From JBBDQZ01 sp040905705 (GTDB lineage Bacteria > Bacteroidota > Rhodothermia > Balneolales > Natronogracilivirgulaceae): a DNA stretch of 64,000 nt. The stretch lies in contig JBBDQZ010000052.1 of NCBI GenBank assembly GCA_040905705.1, positions 33,170 through 97,169 on the forward strand, read 5' to 3'. The notes beneath the pieces were generated by a model. It did not search any database. It was not told the DNA's origin and was given only the letters and a program-made list of their open reading frames with translations. Positions 43,519-51,584 of this stretch are shown here, one piece after another; position 1 is the stretch's first letter, and every line of letters starts with the position of its first letter. The translations under genes were made by a program, and so were the position numbers.

Positions 43519-44946
43519 ATGTATTTTAAACAAATATTTGAGCCCAGGCTGGCTCAATACTCCTATGTTATTGGTTGTCAGAAGTCCGGTGAAGCGGTAG
43601 TTCTGGACCCTATGCGTGATGTACAGCAATATACAGATATAGCCAACAGTGAAGGACTTACTATCACAGCTGCAGCTGATACACATATTCATGCCGATTA
43701 TATATCGGGCCTCAGGGAGTTTGCTGATCGAGGTGTCAAAGTTTATGCGTCTGACGAAGGGGATGCCGACTGGAAGTACGAATGGCTCATTGGCAGCAAT
43801 TACAATCACAGGCTACTGAAGGATGGCGACACGTTTATGGTTGGAAACATTGAGTTCAAGGCGATTCACACTCCGGGGCACACACCTGAGCATCTGGTCT
43901 ATAGCGTGACAGACCAGGGTGGCCGTGCGGATCAGCCTATGGGTATTGTCACCGGCGACTTCGTTTTTGTTGGAGATGTGGGACGACCGGATTTGCTTGA
44001 ATCGGCAGCTGGAATGAAAAATATCATGAAGCCGTCGGCTCAAACACTTTATCGCTCTCTGGACAAATTCAAAAGGATGCCGGAACATCTTCAGATATGG
44101 CCAGGCCACGGCTCAGGAAGCGCGTGCGGGAAAGCACTGGGCGCAGTACCGGTAAGTACCGTTGGTTATGAGTTGCGCTTTAATCAATCGTTAAATCAGG
44201 CAACATCCGAAGATAATTTCGTAAAGTTCATACTTGATGGTCAGCCTGAGCCACCGCTTTATTTTGCGCGTATGAAACACATCAATAAAACCGGTCCCCG
44301 GCTACTCGGGAACTTGCCCGAACCGGAACGGATCAAAACATCCCGGCTCACAGCTTTGCAGAATAGGAAAGATGTCGTTGTGATCGATACGCGCAATCGC
44401 GATGCCTTCATGAAAGGACATCTTTCCGGTGCCCTCTTCTCTCCGCTGGACAAACAGTTCAATACCACAGCCGGTTCTTATGTTGCCGATGATCAACCTA
44501 TTTATCTTGTGATCAGTGAGAATTTGGTGGAAGAAGCAGTGCGTGACCTGATCAACGTCGGCCTGGACGACATCCGTGGTTACATACCCGTTGGTGAATA
44601 TGAATCCTGGCTGGATCAAAACAATGCGGCAGAAACGATTAAGTGTTTGAATTTCCAGGATCATGGTGAAAAGTTGATCGATAACAATTCAATTCACGTA
44701 CTCGATGTTCGGAATGCTTCCGAATTTACAAAGGGTCACATATCCGGGGCACAAAATATTCCGCATACACGGTTACTCGAACAGCAAGAGAAAGTCCCAG
44801 CGGATAAACCGGTTTATGTGCATTGTTCGGCTGGTGGGCGGTCAGCGGTTGCTTCCGCTCTACTTCAGCGTTTAGGATATACCGTATTCTATGTGGATGG
44901 TGAATTTGATTCATGGTTTAAAGACCGTGAACACACCTTGTTATGA
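43519..44946 (+). CDS. Persulfide dioxygenase fused to two rhodanese domains
   Basis: 475 residues. Residues 1-240 are an ETHE1-type metallo-beta-lactamase fold: THIHADYISG (His56), TPGHTPEH (His121) and TGDFVFVGD (Asp147) give the mononuclear iron site that oxidises glutathione or other persulfides to sulfite. Note the Tyr61 where many relatives have His in HxHxDH; that position does not bind the iron in ETHE1. Two rhodanese domains follow. The first (about 265-370) lacks a Cys at the loop (YLVISENLV) and is probably a structural domain. The second keeps Cys436 in VHCSAGGRSAVAS. The SulP gene overlaps its end by 4 bases (ATGA). Confidence 0.93.
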   Translation: MYFKQIFEPRLAQYSYVIGCQKSGEAVVLDPMRDVQQYTDIANSEGLTITAAADTHIHADYISGLREFADRGVKVYASDEGDADWKYEWLIGSNYNHRLLKDGDTFMVGNIEFKAIHTPGHTPEHLVYSVTDQGGRADQPMGIVTGDFVFVGDVGRPDLLESAAGMKNIMKPSAQTLYRSLDKFKRMPEHLQIWPGHGSGSACGKALGAVPVSTVGYELRFNQSLNQATSEDNFVKFILDGQPEPPLYFARMKHINKTGPRLLGNLPEPERIKTSRLTALQNRKDVVVIDTRNRDAFMKGHLSGALFSPLDKQFNTTAGSYVADDQPIYLVISENLVEEAVRDLINVGLDDIRGYIPVGEYESWLDQNNAAETIKCLNFQDHGEKLIDNNSIHVLDVRNASEFTKGHISGAQNIPHTRLLEQQEKVPADKPVYVHCSAGGRSAVASALLQRLGYTVFYVDGEFDSWFKDREHTLL

Positions 44947-46643
44947 AGTCGTTTTTTCCCATAACGACCTGGCTGCCACATTATAATCGCTCCATGCTCC
45001 GGGGTGATATGAGTGCAGGTATCACGGTCGGTATATTGTTGATTCCCCAGGGGATGGCCTACGCGATGATCGCCGGTCTTCCTCCGGTCTACGGCCTGTA
45101 TGCTTCGCTCGTTCCACTGTTGATCTATGGAATAATGGGTACATCGCGGCAGCTTGCCGTAGGACCGGTTGCACTCGTGTCTCTTTTGGTGGCTGCAGGT
45201 GTGTCCGAATTCGCCGAACCCGGCACGTCATCCTACATACAGCTCGCTGTACTGCTTGCACTGATGACGGGTGGTTTCCAGTTATTGATTGGCTTGTTTC
45301 GCCTGGGTTTTCTGGTGAATTTTCTGTCGCATCCCGTCGTGACCGGTTTTACAGCAGCTGCAGCATTGATTATTGCATTGAGTCAAGTACATCACATTCT
45401 GGGCATTTCTGTGAACTCGACACTGAAAGTACACGAAGTTCTCATTCAATTGTTTGAATCCCTGGGGGATGTGAATGTCCAAACATTGCTGGTCGGATTT
45501 CTTGCGATTGTGCTTGTTGCAGGATTACGTATGTGGAACCGCCATTTGCCCGGTGCACTGATCGCTGTAGTTGTCAGTATCTTGTTAATTCTGATAACAG
45601 GATGGGATCAGAAGGGAGTAGCAATCATCGGAGACATACCGTCGGGGCTACCGGCTTTTGGCATGCCGGATTTCGATATGGAGGTATTCTCCGGGCTTTT
45701 TCCCATGGCTGTGGCCATTTCACTGATCGGATTTATGGAATCCATGGCTGTGGCTAAGATGGTTCGATCCCGTCACAGAGATTATAAACTGGATACCGAT
45801 CAGGAACTTGTAGCAATAGGTGCGGCTAATATCGGGGGCGCCCTATTTCAATCGTATCCGGTTACCGGTGGTTTTGCACGCACAGCTATCAATGATCAGA
45901 GCGGTGCAAAAACCGGTATGTCAAGTATTATTAGCGCGGTACTGATCGGATTAACGCTTCTGTTTCTGACTCCGCTGTTTTATTACCTTCCAGGTGCGGT
46001 ACTCGGAGCCATAGTTATCACAGCTGTTCTCGGCCTGATCGACATCAGTGAAATTCGGTTTCTGTGGCGTACGCGTCGTGAGGATTTTATGATGATGGCG
46101 GTCACATTTTTTGTAACGCTTTTAATTGGACTTAAAGAAGGACTTTTGATCGGTGTGATTCTCTCCCTGGTTGTGGTGATTTATCGGAGCAGTACTCCTC
46201 ATGTGGCAATCTTGGGACGGCTTCCGGAGAGTCGGATCTATCGTAATATCGTCAGGTATCCAGAGGCGATCGAGCAGGATGATGTGGTGGTTGTTCGGTA
46301 TGATGCTCCTTTGTATTTCGCCAATTCCGAACATTTCAAGGGAACGATAGAGGAACTTGTGAACGATAAAGGAGAAAAGCTTCAACTGGTTGTATTAGAT
46401 GCTTCCGGAATAAATTTAATTGATACGACAGGCCTTCACGCGTTGACGGAAATGAATCGGCAACTACAAAGCCGTGGCGTAACTCTGTGTCTGGCATCGG
46501 TGCGTGGTCCTGTACGCGATGTGCTGCGGGTCAGCGGATATTTTGATAGCAATACGAGCCATTCCTGCTATCTTGACGTACAAGACGCGATTGACGCATT
46601 CAATCATCCGGAATCGAGTGGGCATGGAATGGAACGGCATTGA
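44943..46643 (+). CDS. SulP-family anion transporter with STAS domain
   Basis: 566 residues, about 12-14 spans. Residues 1-420 carry the SulP pattern GITVGILLIPQGMAYAMIAGLPPVYGLYASLVP, written in pieces as PQGMAYAMIAG and PVYGLYASLVP, then TGGFARTAIN, FFVTLLIGLKEG. The last ~120 residues are a STAS domain (VVLDASGINLIDTTGLHAL). Substrate may be sulfate, sulfite, thiosulfate or bicarbonate; because it overlaps the persulfide dioxygenase gene by 4 bases, export of sulfite or sulfate formed by that enzyme, or its balance, is a sensible guess. Confidence 0.93.
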   Translation: MKSFFPITTWLPHYNRSMLRGDMSAGITVGILLIPQGMAYAMIAGLPPVYGLYASLVPLLIYGIMGTSRQLAVGPVALVSLLVAAGVSEFAEPGTSSYIQLAVLLALMTGGFQLLIGLFRLGFLVNFLSHPVVTGFTAAAALIIALSQVHHILGISVNSTLKVHEVLIQLFESLGDVNVQTLLVGFLAIVLVAGLRMWNRHLPGALIAVVVSILLILITGWDQKGVAIIGDIPSGLPAFGMPDFDMEVFSGLFPMAVAISLIGFMESMAVAKMVRSRHRDYKLDTDQELVAIGAANIGGALFQSYPVTGGFARTAINDQSGAKTGMSSIISAVLIGLTLLFLTPLFYYLPGAVLGAIVITAVLGLIDISEIRFLWRTRREDFMMMAVTFFVTLLIGLKEGLLIGVILSLVVVIYRSSTPHVAILGRLPESRIYRNIVRYPEAIEQDDVVVVRYDAPLYFANSEHFKGTIEELVNDKGEKLQLVVLDASGINLIDTTGLHALTEMNRQLQSRGVTLCLASVRGPVRDVLRVSGYFDSNTSHSCYLDVQDAIDAFNHPESSGHGMERH

Positions 46644-46732
46644 TTCGTCAGAGAAAATTGTTTTTTTTCATGCTGTTACTTGTTATATTGTATACTTCAT
46701 ATCTATATACGTTAATATAAAGGTATTATCTC

Positions 46733-47032
46733 ATGTTGGCTGCAAAAATGGAGATACGGGAACTGGATCACTGTGCGTCGGTCCTTAAAGCAATTGCTCA
46801 TCCACTTAGAATTGCTATTCTTGAGCTGTTGGAACGGCAAGAGAAGCTTTCGGTCTCTGAAATTCATGAACAGCTGGATGTAGAACAGGCTGTAGCGTCT
46901 CACCATCTTGGAATATTGAAAAACAAGGGTGTTTTGGTTTCATATAGAGAGGGAAAGAACATGTTATACGAACTCAGGCACCGTCAGATTACACAAATTA
47001 TCGAGATCATGGATAGGTGTAGTGCTGTGTGA
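46733..47032 (+). CDS. ArsR-family regulator with two cysteines
   Basis: 99-residue winged-helix repressor: VLKAIAHPLRIAILELL, LSVSEIHEQLDVEQAVASHH (recognition helix) and the wing GVLVSYREGKNMLYEL. There is no ArsR-type CxC or SmtB His/Asp set. Instead exactly two Cys are present, Cys14 in the first helix and Cys96 four residues from the end, positions that could approach each other in the dimer interface. Given the sulfur operon upstream, sensing of persulfide or polysulfide through these thiols is plausible, though the Cys positions differ from those of SqrR/BigR. AAAGG lies about 10 bases before the start. Confidence 0.85.
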   Translation: MLAAKMEIRELDHCASVLKAIAHPLRIAILELLERQEKLSVSEIHEQLDVEQAVASHHLGILKNKGVLVSYREGKNMLYELRHRQITQIIEIMDRCSAV

Positions 47033-47072
47033 TGTGGTGCAAGCGGGAAAAGCCATATAAGTGTTGTCGAAT

Positions 47073-48452
47073 ATGGATTTATTTGAAGATTCACTTTCAA
47101 ATGTAGATTCTACAAACCGTTCTCAACCGCTGGCCACGAGAATGCGTCCGGCTTCCGTAGAGGAATTTGCCGGTCAAACCCATCTGCTTGGTGAAGGGAA
47201 GTTACTCAGGCGAATGATCGAAAGCGGCAGGATAGGATCCATGATATTTTACGGTCCACCCAGTTGTGGGAAAACGACACTTGCTCATGTGATCACCCGT
47301 GAGATTGAAGCTGATTTTGTCATCCTGAACGCGGTGCTGGATGGTGTCAAGGAGTTTAGGGAAATTGTTCGTAAAGCCGAAGAGCAGCAAAAGTTTTATC
47401 AAAAAAAAACAATTCTGTTTGTTGACGAAATTCACCGCTGGAACAAAGCCCAGCAGGATGCGTTGTTGCCACACATTGAATCCGGCCTGGTCACCTTGAT
47501 TGGTGCAACCACACTTAATCCGTTTTATTCACTGGTTGGGCCGTTGCTGTCTCGATGCCAGTTATTCGAACTGTATCCTTTTGAAGCAGATGATATACGT
47601 TTGCTACTTCACCGGGCTCTGGAAGACAAAAAGCGTGGACTCGGATCATATAATGTTTCTGTGACCGATGAAGCGATAGGCTATTTTACCGAATATTCGG
47701 GCGGAGACATTCGTCACGCTATGAATGCGCTTGAGATGGCCGTGCTGACCAGCCCGGAGAACGACGAAGGATTGAAATCGGTGGACATTAATGTTGCCCG
47801 GGAATCGATTCAGAAACGATATCTCAGGTACGACCGCACCGGCGATGAACATTATCATTTCGCTTCGGCTTTTATCAAATCGATGCGGGGATCCGATCCG
47901 GATGCTGCGTTATATTGGCTTACCGCTATGCTGGATGGAGGGGAAGATCCGCATTTTATTTTTCGCCGGATGTTGATATTTGCATCAGAGGATGTAGGCC
48001 TGGCCGATCCGCATGCATTGTCGGTAGTCAACAGTGCACACGACGCATTTGAAAAATGCGGGATGCCGGAGGGGTTTTACTTTTTATCGCATGCCTGTTT
48101 GCATCTGGCTACAGCGCCCAAAAGCAACAGCACCGGAGCTATTTTCAGTGTTGTTCGTGAACACAAGGAGAAGGGTACCAAAGCGGTACCGGATCATTTA
48201 AGGGACAAAACGGCCAATACGAAAAAGTCGCGGTATCTCGATTTGGAAAACGCTTCCGAGGATTACAAATATCCACACAGCTATCCTGATCACTGGGTGG
48301 ATCAACAGTACTTACCTGATGAGTTGAAGAGAATGCAATGGTATTATCCCGGTGATCAGGGATTGGAAGCGCGCCGGTGGGACCGATTACAACAGATCAA
48401 GGGTATTCAATCCGGGAAACCAGAGGATAAGGATATGAAAACTCGTAAATAA
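47073..48452 (+). CDS. rarA: Replication-associated AAA ATPase RarA/MgsA
   Basis: Helicase-loader-like AAA+ ATPase (WRNIP1/Mgs1 family) acting at stalled forks. I start it at the ATG at 47073 (MDLFEDSLSN); the upstream GTG is less typical. Walker A is FYGPPSCGKTTLAH, Walker B ILFVDEIHRWNKAQQDALLPH, sensor 1 LIGATTLNPF, and the C-terminal half has SEDVGLADPHAL, the tetramerisation domain signature (ASEDIGLADP in relatives). 459 residues is normal. It ends in a bidirectional terminator shared with amt. Confidence 0.94.
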   Translation: MDLFEDSLSNVDSTNRSQPLATRMRPASVEEFAGQTHLLGEGKLLRRMIESGRIGSMIFYGPPSCGKTTLAHVITREIEADFVILNAVLDGVKEFREIVRKAEEQQKFYQKKTILFVDEIHRWNKAQQDALLPHIESGLVTLIGATTLNPFYSLVGPLLSRCQLFELYPFEADDIRLLLHRALEDKKRGLGSYNVSVTDEAIGYFTEYSGGDIRHAMNALEMAVLTSPENDEGLKSVDINVARESIQKRYLRYDRTGDEHYHFASAFIKSMRGSDPDAALYWLTAMLDGGEDPHFIFRRMLIFASEDVGLADPHALSVVNSAHDAFEKCGMPEGFYFLSHACLHLATAPKSNSTGAIFSVVREHKEKGTKAVPDHLRDKTANTKKSRYLDLENASEDYKYPHSYPDHWVDQQYLPDELKRMQWYYPGDQGLEARRWDRLQQIKGIQSGKPEDKDMKTRK

Positions 48453-48480
48453 GCCATTCCGGTTTTAAACGGAATGGCTT
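48451..48480. terminator. Bidirectional terminator between rarA and amt
   Basis: AAGCCATTCCG and CGGAATGGCTT form a perfect 11-bp stem with an 8-base loop, overlapping the rarA stop codon and followed by TTCTT. Confidence 0.85.
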
Positions 48481-48506
48481 TCTTGTGAAGTTTAATGCAG
48501 TATCGG

Positions 48507-49901
48507 TCAGGTAGCTTCCGTTTCTGCAGCTATGAACGAATCATCGATCATGGTAAAGTTGGGATAGGCACCCACACCGTGTTCAGAGAGGTCGAGTCCC
48601 CGTCTTTCATAATCCGCTGAAACACGAACACCCATAACGGCTTTGATGGTAGCGAAAACTCCCAATGAAAACACAAAGGTAGTGCCCAGGATAGCTGCGA
48701 TTCCGAGTAGTTGCACTCCCATGGTTGCTGCGGGTGTAAACAGTGCAACAGCCACAGTTCCCCAGATACCACAGACACCATGAACGGAGATGGCACCGAC
48801 AGGGTCGTCGATTCTTAGTTTATCGAACATAAGAATGGAAACTACCACAATGATGCCGGCGATACCTCCTGTAATAACAGACATCAAAGGGGAGATAACA
48901 TCTGCTCCGGCGGTGATGCCTACCAGTCCGGCAAGTATACCATTCAGAGCCATTTCGGCATCCAGCTTTTTAAGGAAAATGCGGGCGGTTAACATGGCCA
49001 TAAGGGAACCGGATGCAGCGGCAAGGGCGGTTGTAATGAAAACAAACGATACTTCTACCGGGTCAGCGCTCAGAACAGACCCGCCGTTGAATCCGAACCA
49101 GCCAAACCACAACAGAAAAACACCGATAGTGGCTAACGGGACACTGTGCCCCGGGATGTTATGTAATTTACCATTGAATTGTTTTGCCAATCGGGGCCCA
49201 AGGACGATTACGCAGGCAAGCCCCGCCGCACCGCCAACACCATGTACGAGTGTGGATCCTGCAAAATCATAGAATCCGAGGCTGTCGAGCCATCCACCAC
49301 CCCATACCCAGCTTCCGGTAACCGGATAACAAAATGCCACCAGCATTGTACCGAACAGCATGAAGGCGGAAAGCTTTACCCGGCCGGTCACACAACCGGA
49401 GACAATGGTAGCAGCCGTGGCTGCAAACATGGCCTGAAAGATAAAATCACTGTATATGGTCATTTGTCCACCATATGCAGGTGTAAACATTCCGACAGGG
49501 TTATTATAATCAACTCCAATTCCCAAACCCCCGGATCCAATGATTCCGTTAAAATCACCGGGATACATCAACTGGAAGCCCACAATACCATAAGTCAGAA
49601 GTCCCGCGCAGAGGATAAATATGTTTTTGTAGATTACATTGATTGAATTTTTCCCCTGGGTCATACCACTCTCCACAGTAGCAAAACCGAGATGCATCAT
49701 TAAAACCAGGGCGGCAGCTAACAGGATCCACAAGTTGTCGATTACAAATATGGCATATTCAGCTGACGACTGAAATGCCTCCATAGACTCATACGCTGAT
49801 TCTGTGGCAAAACTTAAACCCGGAATGAGCAACAATGTGCATGCCATTCCCAGGCTTGCGCCTGAAATCATCAAGGATTTTAAGTATGTCATATAGTTCA
49901 T
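48507..49901 (-). CDS. amt: Ammonium transporter
   Basis: 464-residue Amt-family channel for ammonium/ammonia in the inner membrane, beginning with a cleavable signal (LMISGASLGMACTLLLIPG) that is known in other Amt proteins and then about 11 spans. The twin-His pore is in LVHGVGGAAGL and SVHGVCGIWG. The first span region reads LWILLAAALVLMMHLGFATVESG. A PII protein gene (glnK) is not adjacent. The 370-base region upstream is very A+T-rich and holds the promoter. Confidence 0.96.
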   Translation of the reverse strand: MNYMTYLKSLMISGASLGMACTLLLIPGLSFATESAYESMEAFQSSAEYAIFVIDNLWILLAAALVLMMHLGFATVESGMTQGKNSINVIYKNIFILCAGLLTYGIVGFQLMYPGDFNGIIGSGGLGIGVDYNNPVGMFTPAYGGQMTIYSDFIFQAMFAATAATIVSGCVTGRVKLSAFMLFGTMLVAFCYPVTGSWVWGGGWLDSLGFYDFAGSTLVHGVGGAAGLACVIVLGPRLAKQFNGKLHNIPGHSVPLATIGVFLLWFGWFGFNGGSVLSADPVEVSFVFITTALAAASGSLMAMLTARIFLKKLDAEMALNGILAGLVGITAGADVISPLMSVITGGIAGIIVVVSILMFDKLRIDDPVGAISVHGVCGIWGTVAVALFTPAATMGVQLLGIAAILGTTFVFSLGVFATIKAVMGVRVSADYERRGLDLSEHGVGAYPNFTMIDDSFIAAETEAT

Positions 49902-50039
49902 TGATATAGGTATTGGATGATTATTGTTGTAATGAAATTTAATTAAAATACATTATAAAATAAGGCTTATAAAATAAAAATAAATAATTAATTATAAATA
50001 AACATTAATCATATTAATAATTGTAGTCTACGTCCTCTA

Positions 50040-50051
50040 AAAAGCGCTTTT
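50040..50051. promoter_or_regulatory. Palindrome AAAAGCGCTTTT upstream of amt
   Basis: Perfect 12-bp palindrome about 140 bases before the amt start. A longer version of the same palindrome lies upstream of the Gfo/Idh/MocA gene (63692-63709). Confidence 0.45.
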
Positions 50052-50157
50052 ATATCGCTGCCTTTTTTTTCTTCAATTGTGAATGAATTCACAACATTTC
50101 TATGTTGATGATAGCAATGCAGATAGATAAAGGTATTAATACGTGAATATCGAATAT

Positions 50158-50256
50158 GAAACATTCATGGCTAAAGCCTTTGACACACGGCCATATGATT
50201 AAACCATGAATGCTTTATCTGTCATTGTATTTTTTTCACTTTAAACGGATGAAACA
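50158..50256 (+). repeat. ~100-bp intergenic element, copy B
   Basis: Pairs with 34475-34574. The element ends 20 bases before the FMN reductase start codon. It includes TTTGACACACG followed by CCATATGATTAAACC, which could also serve as a sigma-70-like promoter. Confidence 0.6.
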
Positions 50257-50275
50257 AGGGGTATCAGAATAGTTT

Positions 50276-50836
50276 ATGAGTAACATTATTATCCTTAGCG
50301 GAACAGATCGGCCCGGTTCACAGGCTTTAAAAATTGCAAATTTTCTCAAGCCGTTGTACGAACAACAGGGTGTACATGCAGAAGTAGTTAGTATGGCTGA
50401 TTTTCCTCTTGAGGAGGCCATTGGCGGGAATTACGGAAAATCGCTCCCAAAAATTGAAGTATTTCGAGAGAAAGTCATTAATGCGGATGGAATTGTGATG
50501 ATTGTACCGGAGTACAACGGTTCGTTTCCCGGGATTCTGAAATTGTTTATCGACTACCTTCCATTTCCCGAATCTTTTGACAAAATGCCGATGGCTTTTA
50601 TCGGTGAGGCTTCCGGTGCGTTTGGCGGTTTGAGAGCTGTGGAGCAGATGCAGTTGATTTGTGCTTACCGAAACGCATATATCTATCCCGGGCGGGTATT
50701 TATTCAGCGTGTGAAAAAGAATTTTGATGAAGCGGAAGGCCTGAAGGACGAACTGCTGACAGAATTGTTACATAAACAGATTGAAGGATTTATTCAATTT
50801 GCATCACTTATCCGGGAAAACGAATCGGTAATATAG
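50276..50836 (+). CDS. NAD(P)H-dependent FMN reductase-like protein
   Basis: 186-residue flavodoxin-fold oxidoreductase. Loop IILSGTDRPGSQALKIANFL binds the FMN phosphate (family GSxRxxS), and IVPEYNGSFPGILKLFIDYL holds the family 'pEYN.s.pg.LKn.iD' motif, so FMN binding and NAD(P)H oxidation are well supported; the electron acceptor is not known. The copy B intergenic element lies directly upstream. It converges with the OmpR-type regulator gene with only 30 bases between. Confidence 0.9.
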   Translation: MSNIIILSGTDRPGSQALKIANFLKPLYEQQGVHAEVVSMADFPLEEAIGGNYGKSLPKIEVFREKVINADGIVMIVPEYNGSFPGILKLFIDYLPFPESFDKMPMAFIGEASGAFGGLRAVEQMQLICAYRNAYIYPGRVFIQRVKKNFDEAEGLKDELLTELLHKQIEGFIQFASLIRENESVI

Positions 50837-50866
50837 TATTATGGCATTGGTCTTCGAACAGGAGAA

Positions 50867-51568
50867 TTATGTTCTGAACTTAAGCATGTAACCGACTCCG
50901 TGCAGCGTTACCAGGCTTTTGGGGTCTTCGGGTTTTTCTTCAAGTTTTGTACGCAATTTTGAAATGTGCACATCCACTGTACGTGTACTTGTGTTGTGCT
51001 CATAACGCCAGACATTTTTCAGCAGGCTTTTTCTGGTAACGGCTTTGTTTGGATAACCGGACAAGTATCGCAGTACCTCCACCTCACGGGTGGACAATTT
51101 GGCCTCCCCGTCCGGACGTATTACCACAGCCTGGCCCAGGTCCACCCGGGTATCCCCCAGATCAATGAGATCCGTTATTTTTCCATCATAATTTTCGGAT
51201 CTTCGCAACCGGGCCTGGATTCGCGCAAGAAGTTCCTTGACTCCAAAAGGTTTGGTGATATAGTCATCGGCGCCAATATTCAAACCGGTCACTTTGTCGA
51301 TTTCCTGATCCCGAGCTGTCAGAATAATGATAGGAAAGCTCAGTTTTCGTTCACGAATTTTCTTGCAAACGTCGAAACCGCTGATACCGGGGAGCATGAC
51401 ATCCAGGATCATCAGGTCCGGAATGTCATTGTTCAGCATATCAAGAGCGTCGATTCCATTTTCAGCTACATGAATGCGATAGCCTTCATTTTCAAGTGTG
51501 TCACGTAATGTGAAGATCAGGCTTGGTTCATCCTCTACAATTAATATCGATTGATTATTAGTTATCAT
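50867..51568 (-). CDS. OmpR/PhoB-type response regulator
   Basis: 233 residues: receiver with EDE, phosphoacceptor Asp56 (MILDVMLPGISG), Thr in ILTARD and Lys in YITKPF; winged-helix output at about 140-232 (LSTREVEVLRYLS, RTVDVHISKLRTKLE, GVGYMLKF). Its kinase gene lies 16 bases upstream on the same strand, so the two form one operon. Confidence 0.95.
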   Translation of the reverse strand: MITNNQSILIVEDEPSLIFTLRDTLENEGYRIHVAENGIDALDMLNNDIPDLMILDVMLPGISGFDVCKKIRERKLSFPIIILTARDQEIDKVTGLNIGADDYITKPFGVKELLARIQARLRRSENYDGKITDLIDLGDTRVDLGQAVVIRPDGEAKLSTREVEVLRYLSGYPNKAVTRKSLLKNVWRYEHNTSTRTVDVHISKLRTKLEEKPEDPKSLVTLHGVGYMLKFRT

Positions 51569-51584
51569 ATTTCGATTCCTTGGG

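Larger units (their letters stand above)
49902..50275. other. A+T-rich region between amt and the FMN reductase gene
   Basis: Divergent region of ~375 bases. Near amt it is almost pure A/T with repeated ATTAAT/ATAAAT words. It contains the palindrome AAAAGCGCTTTT (50040-50051) and the second copy of the ~100-bp element (50158-50256). No supportable gene. Confidence 0.5.

Noticed and set aside
46681..46732. A 12-2-12 ArsR operator directly upstream of the two-Cys ArsR gene
   Set aside because: The A+T-rich sequence has loose symmetry (ATATTG and AATAT arms), but the arms match too poorly to call.
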